From: Jiangella gansuensis DSM 44835
GTDB taxonomy: Bacteria; Actinomycetota; Actinomycetes; Jiangellales; Jiangellaceae
Assembly: GCF_000515395.1 (NCBI RefSeq)
Contig: NZ_KI911782.1
Span: 3,532,606-3,596,605 of the forward strand
Length of the DNA: 64,000 nucleotides
Direction of reading: 5' to 3'
The stretch's first letter is position 1; each line of letters starts with the position of its first letter. This document shows positions 27,070-35,384 of this stretch, one piece after another. The notes below the pieces were generated by a model that was given only the letters and a program-made list of their open reading frames with translations, searched no databases and was not told where the DNA came from. Made by a program: the position numbers and the translations under genes.

Positions 27070-29247
27070 TCAGCCGCGCCCGATGTCCGAGCGGGCCGCG
27101 GCGACGTGGATCGCCTGAGCCTCCCGGCGAGTCAGCAGACCGTGGTCCTGCCAGCTGCCGACCACCTCCCGGACGGTGCGGACGAACTGCCCGTGGTTGC
27201 GGAACGGTGCGTTCGACCACACCTCGTCGACCAGGGTCCCGCCGTTGGCGTCGGTCCGGTTCTCGACGCCGGAGTCGCTCGTGCCGAAGGCGATCGTCGC
27301 ACCGTCGGCGACGGTGAACGAGTACAGGTGACCGTCGGAGAGGTGGAACCGGATCTTGATCAGCTGGTTGCCGATCGCGGCGAAGTCGGCGCCGTCCCAG
27401 GTCAGCTCGGCCTTCAGCTGGTCACCGGTGACCGGGTTGGACTCAGCCACAGTGAAGCCGGGGATCGGGTCACCGTGGGCGTCCAGGATCTCTGCCCGCA
27501 GCGATCCGCCGGCGGCCAGCTCGGCGTTGACGTAGAGCGAGTCACCGGAGACCGACAGCTCCTTGGTGGTCAATGTCCCGATCTGGCTGCCGGCCCGCAT
27601 CGAGACCCAGCCGTCCTTTCGCCAAGTGACCTTGCCGATGGCGGCTGAACGCTGGCCGCCGGGGATGCCGTGGGTGTCGTCCCAGCCGCCGTAGTAGGTC
27701 CAGACCTCGGTATCGCTGACATTGATGTTGCTGGCGGTGAACACCATGCCGTCGTCCCAGGAGCCGTCGGGTCCCAGCTCGACGACCGGGGTTCGGTCGG
27801 GACGGTGCCAGTTCAGCAGATCGCGGGACGCGGCGATCTCGACATCGGACGGCCCGTCCGCTCCTCCGCCGAAGCCGCCGCTGGCGTCCGTGCCGGTGAT
27901 CTCGAAGATCCAAGGGAAGCCGACATAGTCGTTGCCGTAGGCCACTACCGGGAACCCGTAGGCCTGGGCCTCAAGGGCACCGTTGTCGTAGGCGGCCTGG
28001 CGGTCGATGTCGTCGGCGGCCAGGGCCAGCTCGGGAGTCGTCCAGTTCACGAAGTCCGTGCTGGTAGACAGGAAGAACGCGCGAACCCCGAACGGCTGCT
28101 TCGACATCGCGATGAAGAGCCGGTTCTCCTCGTCGTAGTCGACGGTCACCACATCGGCCGCGGGTAGCGCGGGATTCACTGGCGAGGGAGTCCAGGTCAG
28201 CCCGTCGGGGGAGAAGAAGGCCTGGTAGGTACGTGGCGGGTTCACCAGGGTGAGCAGCTTGTAGCGACGGTTCGGGTCGGGGTCGTGCGGGTCGTAGACC
28301 ACCCCGCCGCCCCCGGCGGCGTTCATCACGATGTTGTTCGCGGTCGAGCCCTCGTACTCGACGAGGCCGAGGTCCGGCTTGGTCCACGTCTCACCGTCGT
28401 CGCTCTCGGCGTAGAGGAGCCGCCAGCCCCGGTTGATGCCGGAGTACCACATGCGGTACTTCTCGTAGGTCGGGTCGTAGAAGGCCGAGCCGTAGAGCTG
28501 GACCATGTTCGACTCCCACGGTTCGGTGGGCGTGACGACCGGTCCGCTCTTGTCGCCAGGGTGCACGACGCGCTCGAGGTCGGTCGTATCGATCCTGTAG
28601 TCGTCGATGAACAGCTCCTGCTTCTGCCCGAGGACGGGGTCATAGACCTCGGGGGCCTCCTCGATGAGCTCGAGGTCGTCGATCAGGGTGACTCCGCCGC
28701 CGGGGGAGTCGGCTCTGATCATCACGGCGACATCGGTGACGAACGGCTCGACCACCAGCGGGGGCGCCGCGAACTTGACCTCCAGCTGCTGCCAGCCGGT
28801 GGAGTCGTCGGGGAGCCTGATCTCCCGGAAGTGCCGACGGGTACCCGCCTCGTTGTAGTACTGCACCGTCAGTGCGGCTGACGCCCCGTCCTCGAGGTAC
28901 ATCCATCCCCGCACCACGAACCGCTGTCCCTGGCGATCGACCGGTGTCAGGTTGCCGGTCACGATCACCGTGGAGCCGGCCGGCTGCTCGACCCGGAGGC
29001 TGTTGTCGCCGGAGTGAGCGTCGTCTTCGGTGATAGCGGCAGATCCGCCGCTGCCGGACGTGCTGACCGTCCAGTCGGTCGGGGCCCCGCTCGGCTCGGC
29101 CTGTTCGAAGGACGGGTTGTTCACGGGGTAGGTCGTCTCTCCGGCGTCAGCTTGCCCGAGACCCATGACGGTGATTGATAGAAGGCATGTCATGAGCAGG
29201 ATGGCAGCCGCCAGCGCGGTATATCTCCGCGCGATGGTTGTCGTCAT
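27070..29247 (-). CDS. Secreted protein: N-terminal binding module, five-bladed propeller, C-terminal helical domain
   Basis: The 725-residue protein has a Sec-type signal peptide (MTTTIARRYTALAAAILLMT, cleavage near ADAGE), then a module like that of the 5-11 kb proteins (NPSFEQAEPSGAPTDW to GVTLIDDLELIE, about residues 42-200). The propeller follows (YRMWYSGINRGWRLLYAES, DDGETWTKPDLGLVEYEG). The last about 45 residues (FVRTVREVVGSWQDHGLL and on) form a small helical domain resembling FIMAH. Module and propeller are the same pieces as in the Tat-exported proteins but in N-terminal rather than inserted order. It is third in the minus-strand operon, 42 bp after the dehydrogenase gene. Confidence 0.8.
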   Translation of the reverse strand: MTTTIARRYTALAAAILLMTCLLSITVMGLGQADAGETTYPVNNPSFEQAEPSGAPTDWTVSTSGSGGSAAITEDDAHSGDNSLRVEQPAGSTVIVTGNLTPVDRQGQRFVVRGWMYLEDGASAALTVQYYNEAGTRRHFREIRLPDDSTGWQQLEVKFAAPPLVVEPFVTDVAVMIRADSPGGGVTLIDDLELIEEAPEVYDPVLGQKQELFIDDYRIDTTDLERVVHPGDKSGPVVTPTEPWESNMVQLYGSAFYDPTYEKYRMWYSGINRGWRLLYAESDDGETWTKPDLGLVEYEGSTANNIVMNAAGGGGVVYDPHDPDPNRRYKLLTLVNPPRTYQAFFSPDGLTWTPSPVNPALPAADVVTVDYDEENRLFIAMSKQPFGVRAFFLSTSTDFVNWTTPELALAADDIDRQAAYDNGALEAQAYGFPVVAYGNDYVGFPWIFEITGTDASGGFGGGADGPSDVEIAASRDLLNWHRPDRTPVVELGPDGSWDDGMVFTASNINVSDTEVWTYYGGWDDTHGIPGGQRSAAIGKVTWRKDGWVSMRAGSQIGTLTTKELSVSGDSLYVNAELAAGGSLRAEILDAHGDPIPGFTVAESNPVTGDQLKAELTWDGADFAAIGNQLIKIRFHLSDGHLYSFTVADGATIAFGTSDSGVENRTDANGGTLVDEVWSNAPFRNHGQFVRTVREVVGSWQDHGLLTRREAQAIHVAAARSDIGRG

Positions 29248-29289
29248 CAGTCCTCCATGATCGGTACTGTGTGACCCCGCAGAACGGCT

Positions 29290-30303
29290 TCAGCGGGACG
29301 GGAGATCGGCGGGTTCGATGCGGTTCAGCAGATCCCGCCCAAAGAGGTGGCGGTCGAGGTTCCGGTAAAATAGGTCCCAGACGCGGCTGCGGAAGTGAGT
29401 GCTCGACGACGACCCGGAGATGTGCGAAGTGACCACCGTGTTCGGCAGGTCCCAGGTCGGGTCGTCGGGGCGCATGGGCGCGCGGTAGTGCACGTCGAGG
29501 GCGGCTCCGGCGATCTGGCCGGAGATGAGCGCGTGCCGCAGGGCGGCTTCGTCGACGACGGGGGCACGAGCCGGGTTGAGCACGATGGCGTGTGGGGGCA
29601 GGGCAGCGAATGCGGCCGCATCGACCAGTCCCCGGGTCGACGGCGTGTCGGGAGTGGCGACGATCAGATAGTCCAGCCCGGAGTAGAAGTCGGCGCTTCG
29701 GTCGAAGCCGAAGGACCGATCGGGGACGGGCCAGTCCTCCTCCGGCCGGTCCAGGGGGTCGTAGCGTCCACGTCGAGGTCCGGGAGCCGACCGAGAGAGC
29801 GACCAGATCTCCAGGCCGACCGCCCGTGCGAGCCGGGCCACCTCCTGTCCGATGTTTCCGTAGCCGACGATCCCTACCCGGAGTCCACGAAGCTCGGCCT
29901 GGAAGGCCGGATCCCGGTTCCAGCATCGGGCGCGCTGCTCGTCGAGCATGCTCGTGAACCGTCGCCGAAAGGTGAGCATCATCAGCAGGCACCACTCGGC
30001 TATCGGGATGTCGTTCACGCCGCTGGCGTTGGTCACCGCGACTTCGGGTCGCAGGCCGGTACCGGCCAGCTGGGCGTACCCGGCCGACCCGAGCTGCAGC
30101 CACGACAACGCCTTCATGTCGCCGACGTTGGCAGGCACCAGGTCGGCGAAGAGCACGGTGGCGGTGTCGGCCAGCTCGGCGGGTAGGTGGTGGCCGGTGC
30201 CGAACGGCGCGACGCAGTCGACGCGGGCATCGGCCGCGAGGCGTCGCACCCTGCGTAAACCCTCGTCGTCCACGGGCTGCGCCACCACGATGTGCTCGCT
30301 CAT
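29290..30303 (-). CDS. D-isomer-specific 2-hydroxyacid dehydrogenase family protein
   Basis: The 337-residue protein has the NAD-binding Rossmann motif VGIVGYGNIGQEVARLA, the catalytic-site arginine in LNPARAPVVDE, and the catalytic His in TVVTSHISGSS. The glutamate that pairs with His in the family (the E of DVFxxEP) appears to be alanine here (DVHYRAPM), so the proton relay may differ. The ATG at 30303 starts 5 bp after the enolase-superfamily gene. Sugar-derived 2-hydroxyacid or 2-keto acid interconversion is the likely job. Confidence 0.82.
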   Translation of the reverse strand: MSEHIVVAQPVDDEGLRRVRRLAADARVDCVAPFGTGHHLPAELADTATVLFADLVPANVGDMKALSWLQLGSAGYAQLAGTGLRPEVAVTNASGVNDIPIAEWCLLMMLTFRRRFTSMLDEQRARCWNRDPAFQAELRGLRVGIVGYGNIGQEVARLARAVGLEIWSLSRSAPGPRRGRYDPLDRPEEDWPVPDRSFGFDRSADFYSGLDYLIVATPDTPSTRGLVDAAAFAALPPHAIVLNPARAPVVDEAALRHALISGQIAGAALDVHYRAPMRPDDPTWDLPNTVVTSHISGSSSSTHFRSRVWDLFYRNLDRHLFGRDLLNRIEPADLPSR

Positions 30304-30308
30304 GGGGC

Positions 30309-31529
30309 TCAGCTCCGCAGCGTCTTGCCGGGCACGCTGACGAACTCCTCCATGCCAGGCTGGAAGGGGAATCGCTCTTTGATCCCCTCGCTGAGGTCGA
30401 CGCCGAGGCCGGGCGCCTCGGGTGGCAGCACGTAGCCGTCCCGGATCACCAGGTTGTCGCCCCACAGCAGGGTATGCAGTTCGCCGGCATCGGGCGGGAT
30501 CTCTACGACCAGCGTGGACGCTGTCGCGAACGCCGCGTGGATGTTCTGCATGACACCGACACCGGCGCTCCAGGCGTGCGACGCAATGGCCGCGTCGCGC
30601 TCGGCCGAGAGCCGGCCGACCTCAACGAACTCCGACATGCCGAGCCAGGAAGCGTCGGGCTGGGCGACCGCGAACGCGTCTCGTGCCATCCAGAGCCGGA
30701 ACTCGTCCGAGGTGCTCAGTTGCTCGCCGCCTGCGACCCGGATCGGCGAGGTCCGGGTCAGCTCGGCGTACTCGTCGGGGTCTTCGTAGGCCAGCGGCTC
30801 TTCGAAGAAGGTGATGTCGAAGGGCTCCAAGGCGGCCAACACCGCGCTCGCGGTGGCGAGATCCCAGCTGGCCTTGCCACTGCGGTGTCCCATGTGGCCG
30901 TCGAGCATGATGCCGACCTGCTTGCCCACGTGCGTGCGCATCATGGCGACCTTCTCGGCTTCGAACTCTGCAGCTTCATTCGGGCTCGGCCGCGGTACGA
31001 CAGATCGGTTGTCGGCTACGGAGCGGTATCCCGAGGACACCTTGAACGCGGTGAAGCCGAGCTCCAGGTAGCGGTCCAGCTTGCGCTTGAGCTCGTCCGG
31101 TGGCCACGGCGACGGGCCTCCGGTGGCGTAGGCCCAAAGCTTGTCGTGCTTGGCTCCGCCCAGGAGCTGATAGGCGGGAACCCCTTCTGCTTTACCGGCC
31201 AGATCCCAGAGCGCGGCCTCGACACCGGACAGGATCGCCGCCGCCACTCCGACCCGGGCTGTGTACACCAGGCATCTGCGCATGCGCGTGGCGAGGACGG
31301 CTGGATCCGTTGTGTCCGCCCCGAGCAGGATCGGCCGGACGTAGTCGACCACTGGGCCGACGAGTTCAGGCGCGAAGTAGCCCGCGTACGTCTCGCCGAC
31401 TCCGACCAATCCCCCATCAGTGTGTACCTCGATGAATGCGGCGGTCCGCTGTCGCTTGGCGGAGACCACCCATCTTTCGTTGGTCGAGGGGCCGGTGAGC
31501 AGGATTGTGCGAACGTCAGTGATGCGCAT
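30309..31529 (-). CDS. Mandelate racemase/muconate lactonizing (enolase superfamily) enzyme, probable sugar-acid dehydratase
   Basis: The 406-residue protein has the N-terminal capping domain and the barrel with metal-binding acids in GIMLDGHMG, ITFFEEPL and VAGGEQLS. A His-Asp dyad is likely from IASHAWSAGVG and VAQPDASWLG. The second-strand motif is FKVSSG, lacking the second Lys of KxK, which points to a dehydratase rather than a racemase. The start at 31529 follows AAGAGGTG; longer frames run into the operator. It heads the minus-strand operon behind operator 4 and would make a 2-keto-3-deoxy acid. Confidence 0.85.
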   Translation of the reverse strand: MRITDVRTILLTGPSTNERWVVSAKRQRTAAFIEVHTDGGLVGVGETYAGYFAPELVGPVVDYVRPILLGADTTDPAVLATRMRRCLVYTARVGVAAAILSGVEAALWDLAGKAEGVPAYQLLGGAKHDKLWAYATGGPSPWPPDELKRKLDRYLELGFTAFKVSSGYRSVADNRSVVPRPSPNEAAEFEAEKVAMMRTHVGKQVGIMLDGHMGHRSGKASWDLATASAVLAALEPFDITFFEEPLAYEDPDEYAELTRTSPIRVAGGEQLSTSDEFRLWMARDAFAVAQPDASWLGMSEFVEVGRLSAERDAAIASHAWSAGVGVMQNIHAAFATASTLVVEIPPDAGELHTLLWGDNLVIRDGYVLPPEAPGLGVDLSEGIKERFPFQPGMEEFVSVPGKTLRS

Positions 31530-31597
31530 GAGCACCTCTTTCGGCCGATGCCGTCGATGGGTACCGCGCTGGTGGAGACGGTGGCGCGTCCTGAGTA

Positions 31598-31626
31598 TCT
31601 CTACATGGAACGGCATGCCATGTCAA
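31598..31626 (-). promoter_or_regulatory. Promoter with IclR-type operator, site 4
   Basis: On the minus strand a consensus -35 TTGACA (31626-31621) and -10 TAGAGA (31603-31598) are 17 bp apart. The palindrome CATGGAACGGCATGCCATG (31604-31622) overlaps the -35 and fills the spacer. It has one mismatch in the TTCCA arm. The layout copies site 1, where TTGACA also runs straight into CATGG. Confidence 0.72.
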
Positions 31627-31674
31627 TGCTTCGTGGTGCGCTCGCCGACTGGCGGTCACCGTCGCAGACGCGAG

Positions 31675-31718
31675 CGACAGGAGGTCGCTACCCCTGCACC
31701 CGTAGCAACCTCCTGTCG
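31675..31718 (-). terminator. Terminator after MacB-like permease gene
   Basis: Inverted repeat with 11-bp perfect arms (31675-31685 and 31708-31718) extended by 3 bp beyond one mismatch, 12 bp past the stop of the minus-strand permease gene. It also marks the boundary with the catabolic island. Confidence 0.7.
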
Positions 31719-31729
31719 ATCACCGGCTC

Positions 31730-32926
31730 CTAAGCCGTGGACAGCGCCGCGGTGGGTGGCATCCGGGCGGCACGGGCGGCGGGGTAGGCGCCCGCCAGCG
31801 CGCCGACGACCATGGTGGCGCCCGCTGCGCCGGCCAGCACCCAGACCGGTAGCGCGAACGGCCAGTCCCGGCTGGTGGCGAACGCGGCGGTGGCGAGTCC
31901 GCCGAGGGCGGCGCCGCCGAGTCCGCCGAACGCGGCCAGCAGGACCGACTCACCGAGGAACTGGCGGCGGATGTGGGCGCGGGTGGCGCCGAGCGCGCGT
32001 CGCAACCCGACTTCGGAGCGGCGTTCGAGGACGGCGATGACCATGGTGTTGGCGACGCCGATGCCACCGACGAGCAGTGCCACCCCGCCGAGGGCGAGGA
32101 GCAGGGTGGTGAGGGTCTCGTCGGTGGCGGCTTGGGCGGCCAGCGCGTCCGACGGGCGGCTGACCGCCACTTCCTCCGGATGCGCCGGGTGCACCGTCGC
32201 CGGCAGGAGCGCCCGGACGTCGTCGATGACGGCTTCGTCGCTGCGTTCGTAGATGGTGGTAGGCGCGCCGTCGAAGCCCAGCAGCCCGGTCGCCACCGGC
32301 CAGCCGATCAGCGCCGCCGAGTCCAGCTCCGGCGCCAGGGCCACCGGGTCGAGGACGCCGACGACGGTGAACCACTCGCCGCCCAGCCACACCTCGACCG
32401 TGCCGTCGGTCCGCGAGATCCCCAGCAGGTCCGCGGCATCCGCCCCCAGCACCACGGCGGGAAAGGCCGCCAGTGCGTCGTCGAGCCACCGGCCCGACGC
32501 GACGGTCGCGCTGACGGTGTCGAGCAGGTCGGTGCGGGCGGCGGTGACGGCCAGCGCGTTCGTCTGGTTCACGTCGATCTGGTCGTTGCGGTACACCGAC
32601 GCCCCCGGGACCGCGCCGACCGCGCTGACCGACGTGACGCCGTCGAGCCGGGCCACCATGTCCACGCTCTCCTCCGGCAACACAGCTTCGCCGGTGAACG
32701 ACGTCCCGGGCGCGACCGTGAGCAGGTTGGTGCCGAGCGACTCGAGCTGCTGGTTGACCTGTTCGCGGCTGCTGGCGGAGATGCCCACGACGGCGACCAT
32801 CGCGGCGATGCCGACCGCGATCCCCAGCGCGGACAGCACCGCGCGCAGGGGGCGGGCGCGCAGGCCGGAGAAGGCGACCCGGGCGGTGTCGCGGGCGCGC
32901 AGCCGGGACGGTGCCGGGGCGCTCAT
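31730..32926 (-). CDS. MacB/FtsX-type ABC transporter permease
   Basis: The 398-residue protein has one N-terminal membrane helix (LSALGIAVGIAAMVAVVGIS), a large extracytoplasmic domain (about residues 55-280) and three C-terminal helices of the FtsX type, with GGIGVANTMVIAVLERRSEV and RRALGATRAHIRRQFLGES between them. It pairs with the ATPase overlapping it by 4 bp. Such MacAB-like complexes export peptides, lipoproteins or antimicrobials, or transmit envelope signals. Confidence 0.88.
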   Translation of the reverse strand: MSAPAPSRLRARDTARVAFSGLRARPLRAVLSALGIAVGIAAMVAVVGISASSREQVNQQLESLGTNLLTVAPGTSFTGEAVLPEESVDMVARLDGVTSVSAVGAVPGASVYRNDQIDVNQTNALAVTAARTDLLDTVSATVASGRWLDDALAAFPAVVLGADAADLLGISRTDGTVEVWLGGEWFTVVGVLDPVALAPELDSAALIGWPVATGLLGFDGAPTTIYERSDEAVIDDVRALLPATVHPAHPEEVAVSRPSDALAAQAATDETLTTLLLALGGVALLVGGIGVANTMVIAVLERRSEVGLRRALGATRAHIRRQFLGESVLLAAFGGLGGAALGGLATAAFATSRDWPFALPVWVLAGAAGATMVVGALAGAYPAARAARMPPTAALSTA

Positions 32927-33624
32927 CGGTGCTCCAGCTTCTCGTCGGACTCGATCCGCCCGTCCAGGATGTGCACCTGGCGGGGCAGCTCGGCGGCGAC
33001 GCCGTGGTCGTGGGTGATGACGATGACGGTGGTGCCGGCGTCGTGCAGCTCGTGCAGCAGTTTGAGCACGGCCGCGCCGGACGCGGAGTCCAGCGCGCCG
33101 GTGGGTTCGTCGGCCAGCAGGAACGACGGCTTCCCCACGAGGGCACGGGCGACGGCGACACGTTGGCGCTGTCCGCCGGAGAGCTCGTTCGGCTTGTGGT
33201 GGACGCGTTCGGCGAGGCCGACGCGTTCCAGGGTGGCGCGCGCCCGGCGGCGCCGCTCGCGGAGAGGTGCGCCGGTGTAGAGGAGCCCGTCGGCGACGTT
33301 GTCGAGTGCCGTCACACCGGGGGAGAGAAAGAACTGCTGGAACACGAATCCGATGCGGCGGGCCCGCAGCGCCGAGAGCTGCCGGTCGGACAGCGCGCCC
33401 ACGTCGTGCCCGTCGATGTGGACGGTGCCCGCGTCGGCGCGGTCCAGCGTGCCGAGGACGTTGAGCATGGTGCTCTTGCCGGAGCCGGACGGGCCGACGA
33501 TGCTCACCATCTCGCCGGCATCGATCGTCAGGCTGACGCCGTCCAGGGCGCGTACCGGCGGGCGACCTGGGTAGACGCGGCGTACGCCGTCGAGCATGAC
33601 GACGGGCTGGGTCGGGGTGGTCAT
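32923..33624 (-). CDS. MacB/LolD-type ABC transporter ATPase
   Basis: The 233-residue ATPase has Walker A GPSGSGKST, Q-loop FVFQQFFLSPGVTALDN, signature LSGGQRQR, Walker B LLADEPTGALDS and H-loop ITHDHGVA, all typical of the LolD/MacB subgroup. Both ends overlap its neighbours by 4 bp. Confidence 0.92.
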   Translation of the reverse strand: MTTPTQPVVMLDGVRRVYPGRPPVRALDGVSLTIDAGEMVSIVGPSGSGKSTMLNVLGTLDRADAGTVHIDGHDVGALSDRQLSALRARRIGFVFQQFFLSPGVTALDNVADGLLYTGAPLRERRRRARATLERVGLAERVHHKPNELSGGQRQRVAVARALVGKPSFLLADEPTGALDSASGAAVLKLLHELHDAGTTVIVITHDHGVAAELPRQVHILDGRIESDEKLEHR

Positions 33625-34775
33625 CGTCCGGCCACCCCGACGACCGTTCCCTCGCCGATGCCGTCGCCGGTCACCTCGACCTGGCCGTCCGCGAACAGGC
33701 CGGTCTCCACCGGGACGATCTCGGTGCTGCCGCCGTCACCCACGACTTCCAGCCCATAGCCGCCGCCGGCGACCGCGAGCAGCGCGTTGACCGGTACGAC
33801 CAGCACGTCGGCGCGCTCGTCGACCGGCCGCACCACGTCGACCGGCGAACCGATCAGGCTGGCCTCGGCCGGCTCGGCGAGCGTCACCTCCACCTCGGCG
33901 ACGGCCGCGTCGGCGCCGGTCTCGTCCTCGGAGGCACCACCACCGCTCCCGGCCGCCGCGGTGGCCTGGACCACCGACGACGCCGTAACGGTGCCGGCGA
34001 CCTCGCCACCGCCCGGTAACACCACCGTGACGGCGGTACCGGCGGCCAGGAGGTCGCGGTCAGCTACGTCCACCTCCAGCGTCGCCACCTGGTCGGTGCC
34101 GGTGACATCCAGGACCGGCGCGCCCGGTGCCTGCGTGGCTCCCGCCTCGGCGTGAACGGTGCCGACCCGCCCGCCCTCGGGCAGGAACACCACGTCGGCC
34201 ACGCCCACCGACCCGGTTTCCTCCGCGCCGATGTCCTCCTGCCACTCCCGGACCGCTTCGGCGGTGTACCAGGTGTACTCGTCGTCGGCAGTGAAGCCGT
34301 CGTATCCCAGTGCGGTCAGGTTCGCCTCCAGCTGCTGGACATCGATACCGGTGTCGCCCGCGGCGAGGTCCCGGTACATCGGGATCGCCCCGAGCAGCGC
34401 CGTCACCGGCCGCTCGTCCAGGCGGTACAGCTCGGTGCCGCGGGTGACCTCCATGTCCTGCGCGGCCACCCGGGTGAGCGTCCCCGCCCCGGACGACACG
34501 GTGTGTGCGTCGCCGTGCCCGAGAGTTCCCGCCCAGGTCTCCGTCGCCGCGATGGTGCCGCGCGTCACCTGCGCCGTCGCGGCCGGCGCGGCCGTGCCGT
34601 CCGTCGTGTCGTCGCCGTCCTCCTGCGTCAGGTACCAGACCGCCCCACCGGCGCCCGCGGCGGCGACCAGCCCCAGCGTGAGCCAGAGCAGCCGGGACCG
34701 CCGCCTCGACGGTCGCTCCAGCTCGGCGTCGAGGTCAACGGGTTCCGCGGTCGTGACATGGTCGACGTGGCTCAC
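33621..34775 (-). CDS. Membrane-fusion (periplasmic-adaptor-like) protein with peptidoglycan-binding domain
   Basis: The 384-residue protein has one membrane anchor at about residues 28-47 (LLWLTLGLVAAAGAGGAVWY), an acidic linker, and beta-barrel and lipoyl-like segments. A PG_binding_1-type domain is seen in GDTGIDVQQLEANLTALGYD to AVREWQEDIG. This arrangement is common in Gram-positive MacA-like partners of MacB permeases and would tie the exporter to the wall. The start is a GTG overlapping the lipoprotein stop as GTGA. Confidence 0.82.
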   Translation of the reverse strand: MSHVDHVTTAEPVDLDAELERPSRRRSRLLWLTLGLVAAAGAGGAVWYLTQEDGDDTTDGTAAPAATAQVTRGTIAATETWAGTLGHGDAHTVSSGAGTLTRVAAQDMEVTRGTELYRLDERPVTALLGAIPMYRDLAAGDTGIDVQQLEANLTALGYDGFTADDEYTWYTAEAVREWQEDIGAEETGSVGVADVVFLPEGGRVGTVHAEAGATQAPGAPVLDVTGTDQVATLEVDVADRDLLAAGTAVTVVLPGGGEVAGTVTASSVVQATAAAGSGGGASEDETGADAAVAEVEVTLAEPAEASLIGSPVDVVRPVDERADVLVVPVNALLAVAGGGYGLEVVGDGGSTEIVPVETGLFADGQVEVTGDGIGEGTVVGVAGR

Positions 34776-35299
34776 TGGCCACCGCCCGGTCCGAAGCGCA
34801 CCGGGGCGCCGGCCAGCAGCGACTGGCAGGCGCCGATCGCGGCCTGGAACTCGGCGGAGTTCGGGTCGAGCCCGGTCGGCATCGACAGCGAACCGTCCGC
34901 GGCCGGGTCGGGCATGTCCACGCCGTTCTCGCGCATGCAGGTCGTGAACGCACGAAGCGCTTCCAAAGCGTCCGCGTCCGGGTCCGACGCCTCGCCGCCG
35001 TCGGGCAGCAGCGACCGGCACTCCTCCATGGCCTCCGCGGCGCCCGGGTCGTCGGGAAGCTCGAGCTGGATGCCCTGCTGGCTCGGATCCGGGTCGGGCA
35101 TGTCGATGCCGTTGTCCCGCATGCACTCGTAGAACGCGAGCTCGCCGTCCGCGGCACTGTTGCCGTCGCCGTCCCCGGTACCGGACGCCGCGCCGTCGTC
35201 GTCGGACCCGCACGCCGTGAGCGAGACCGTCAGCAACAGGGCGAGTACGGGCAGCAGCCGGCCGCGGAGTGCCGTCCGGCCAGTGGTGAAGCGTGTCAT
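34772..35299 (-). CDS. Lipoprotein with duplicated CMRxNGxDMPDP motif
   Basis: The 175-residue lipoprotein has a lipobox (SLTAC, Cys30). It contains two copies of a short unit: AFYECMRDNGIDMPDPDPSQ and FTTCMRENGVDMPDPAADG, each followed 30-40 residues later by another Cys (ECRSLL, ACQSLL). The spaced cysteines suggest two disulfides, one per repeat. Its role is unknown, but placement first in the MacAB-like operon suggests an extracytoplasmic sensor or partner. GGAGG precedes the ATG. Confidence 0.78.
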   Translation of the reverse strand: MTRFTTGRTALRGRLLPVLALLLTVSLTACGSDDDGAASGTGDGDGNSAADGELAFYECMRDNGIDMPDPDPSQQGIQLELPDDPGAAEAMEECRSLLPDGGEASDPDADALEALRAFTTCMRENGVDMPDPAADGSLSMPTGLDPNSAEFQAAIGACQSLLAGAPVRFGPGGGQ

Positions 35300-35384
35300 G
35301 TCGTCCTCCGGGACGTGGTCGATGCCGTCTGTGCGGTGCGATCGCCACGCTCCTGTGCCCGGATGAGACGTCTTTAGGGCCGGA

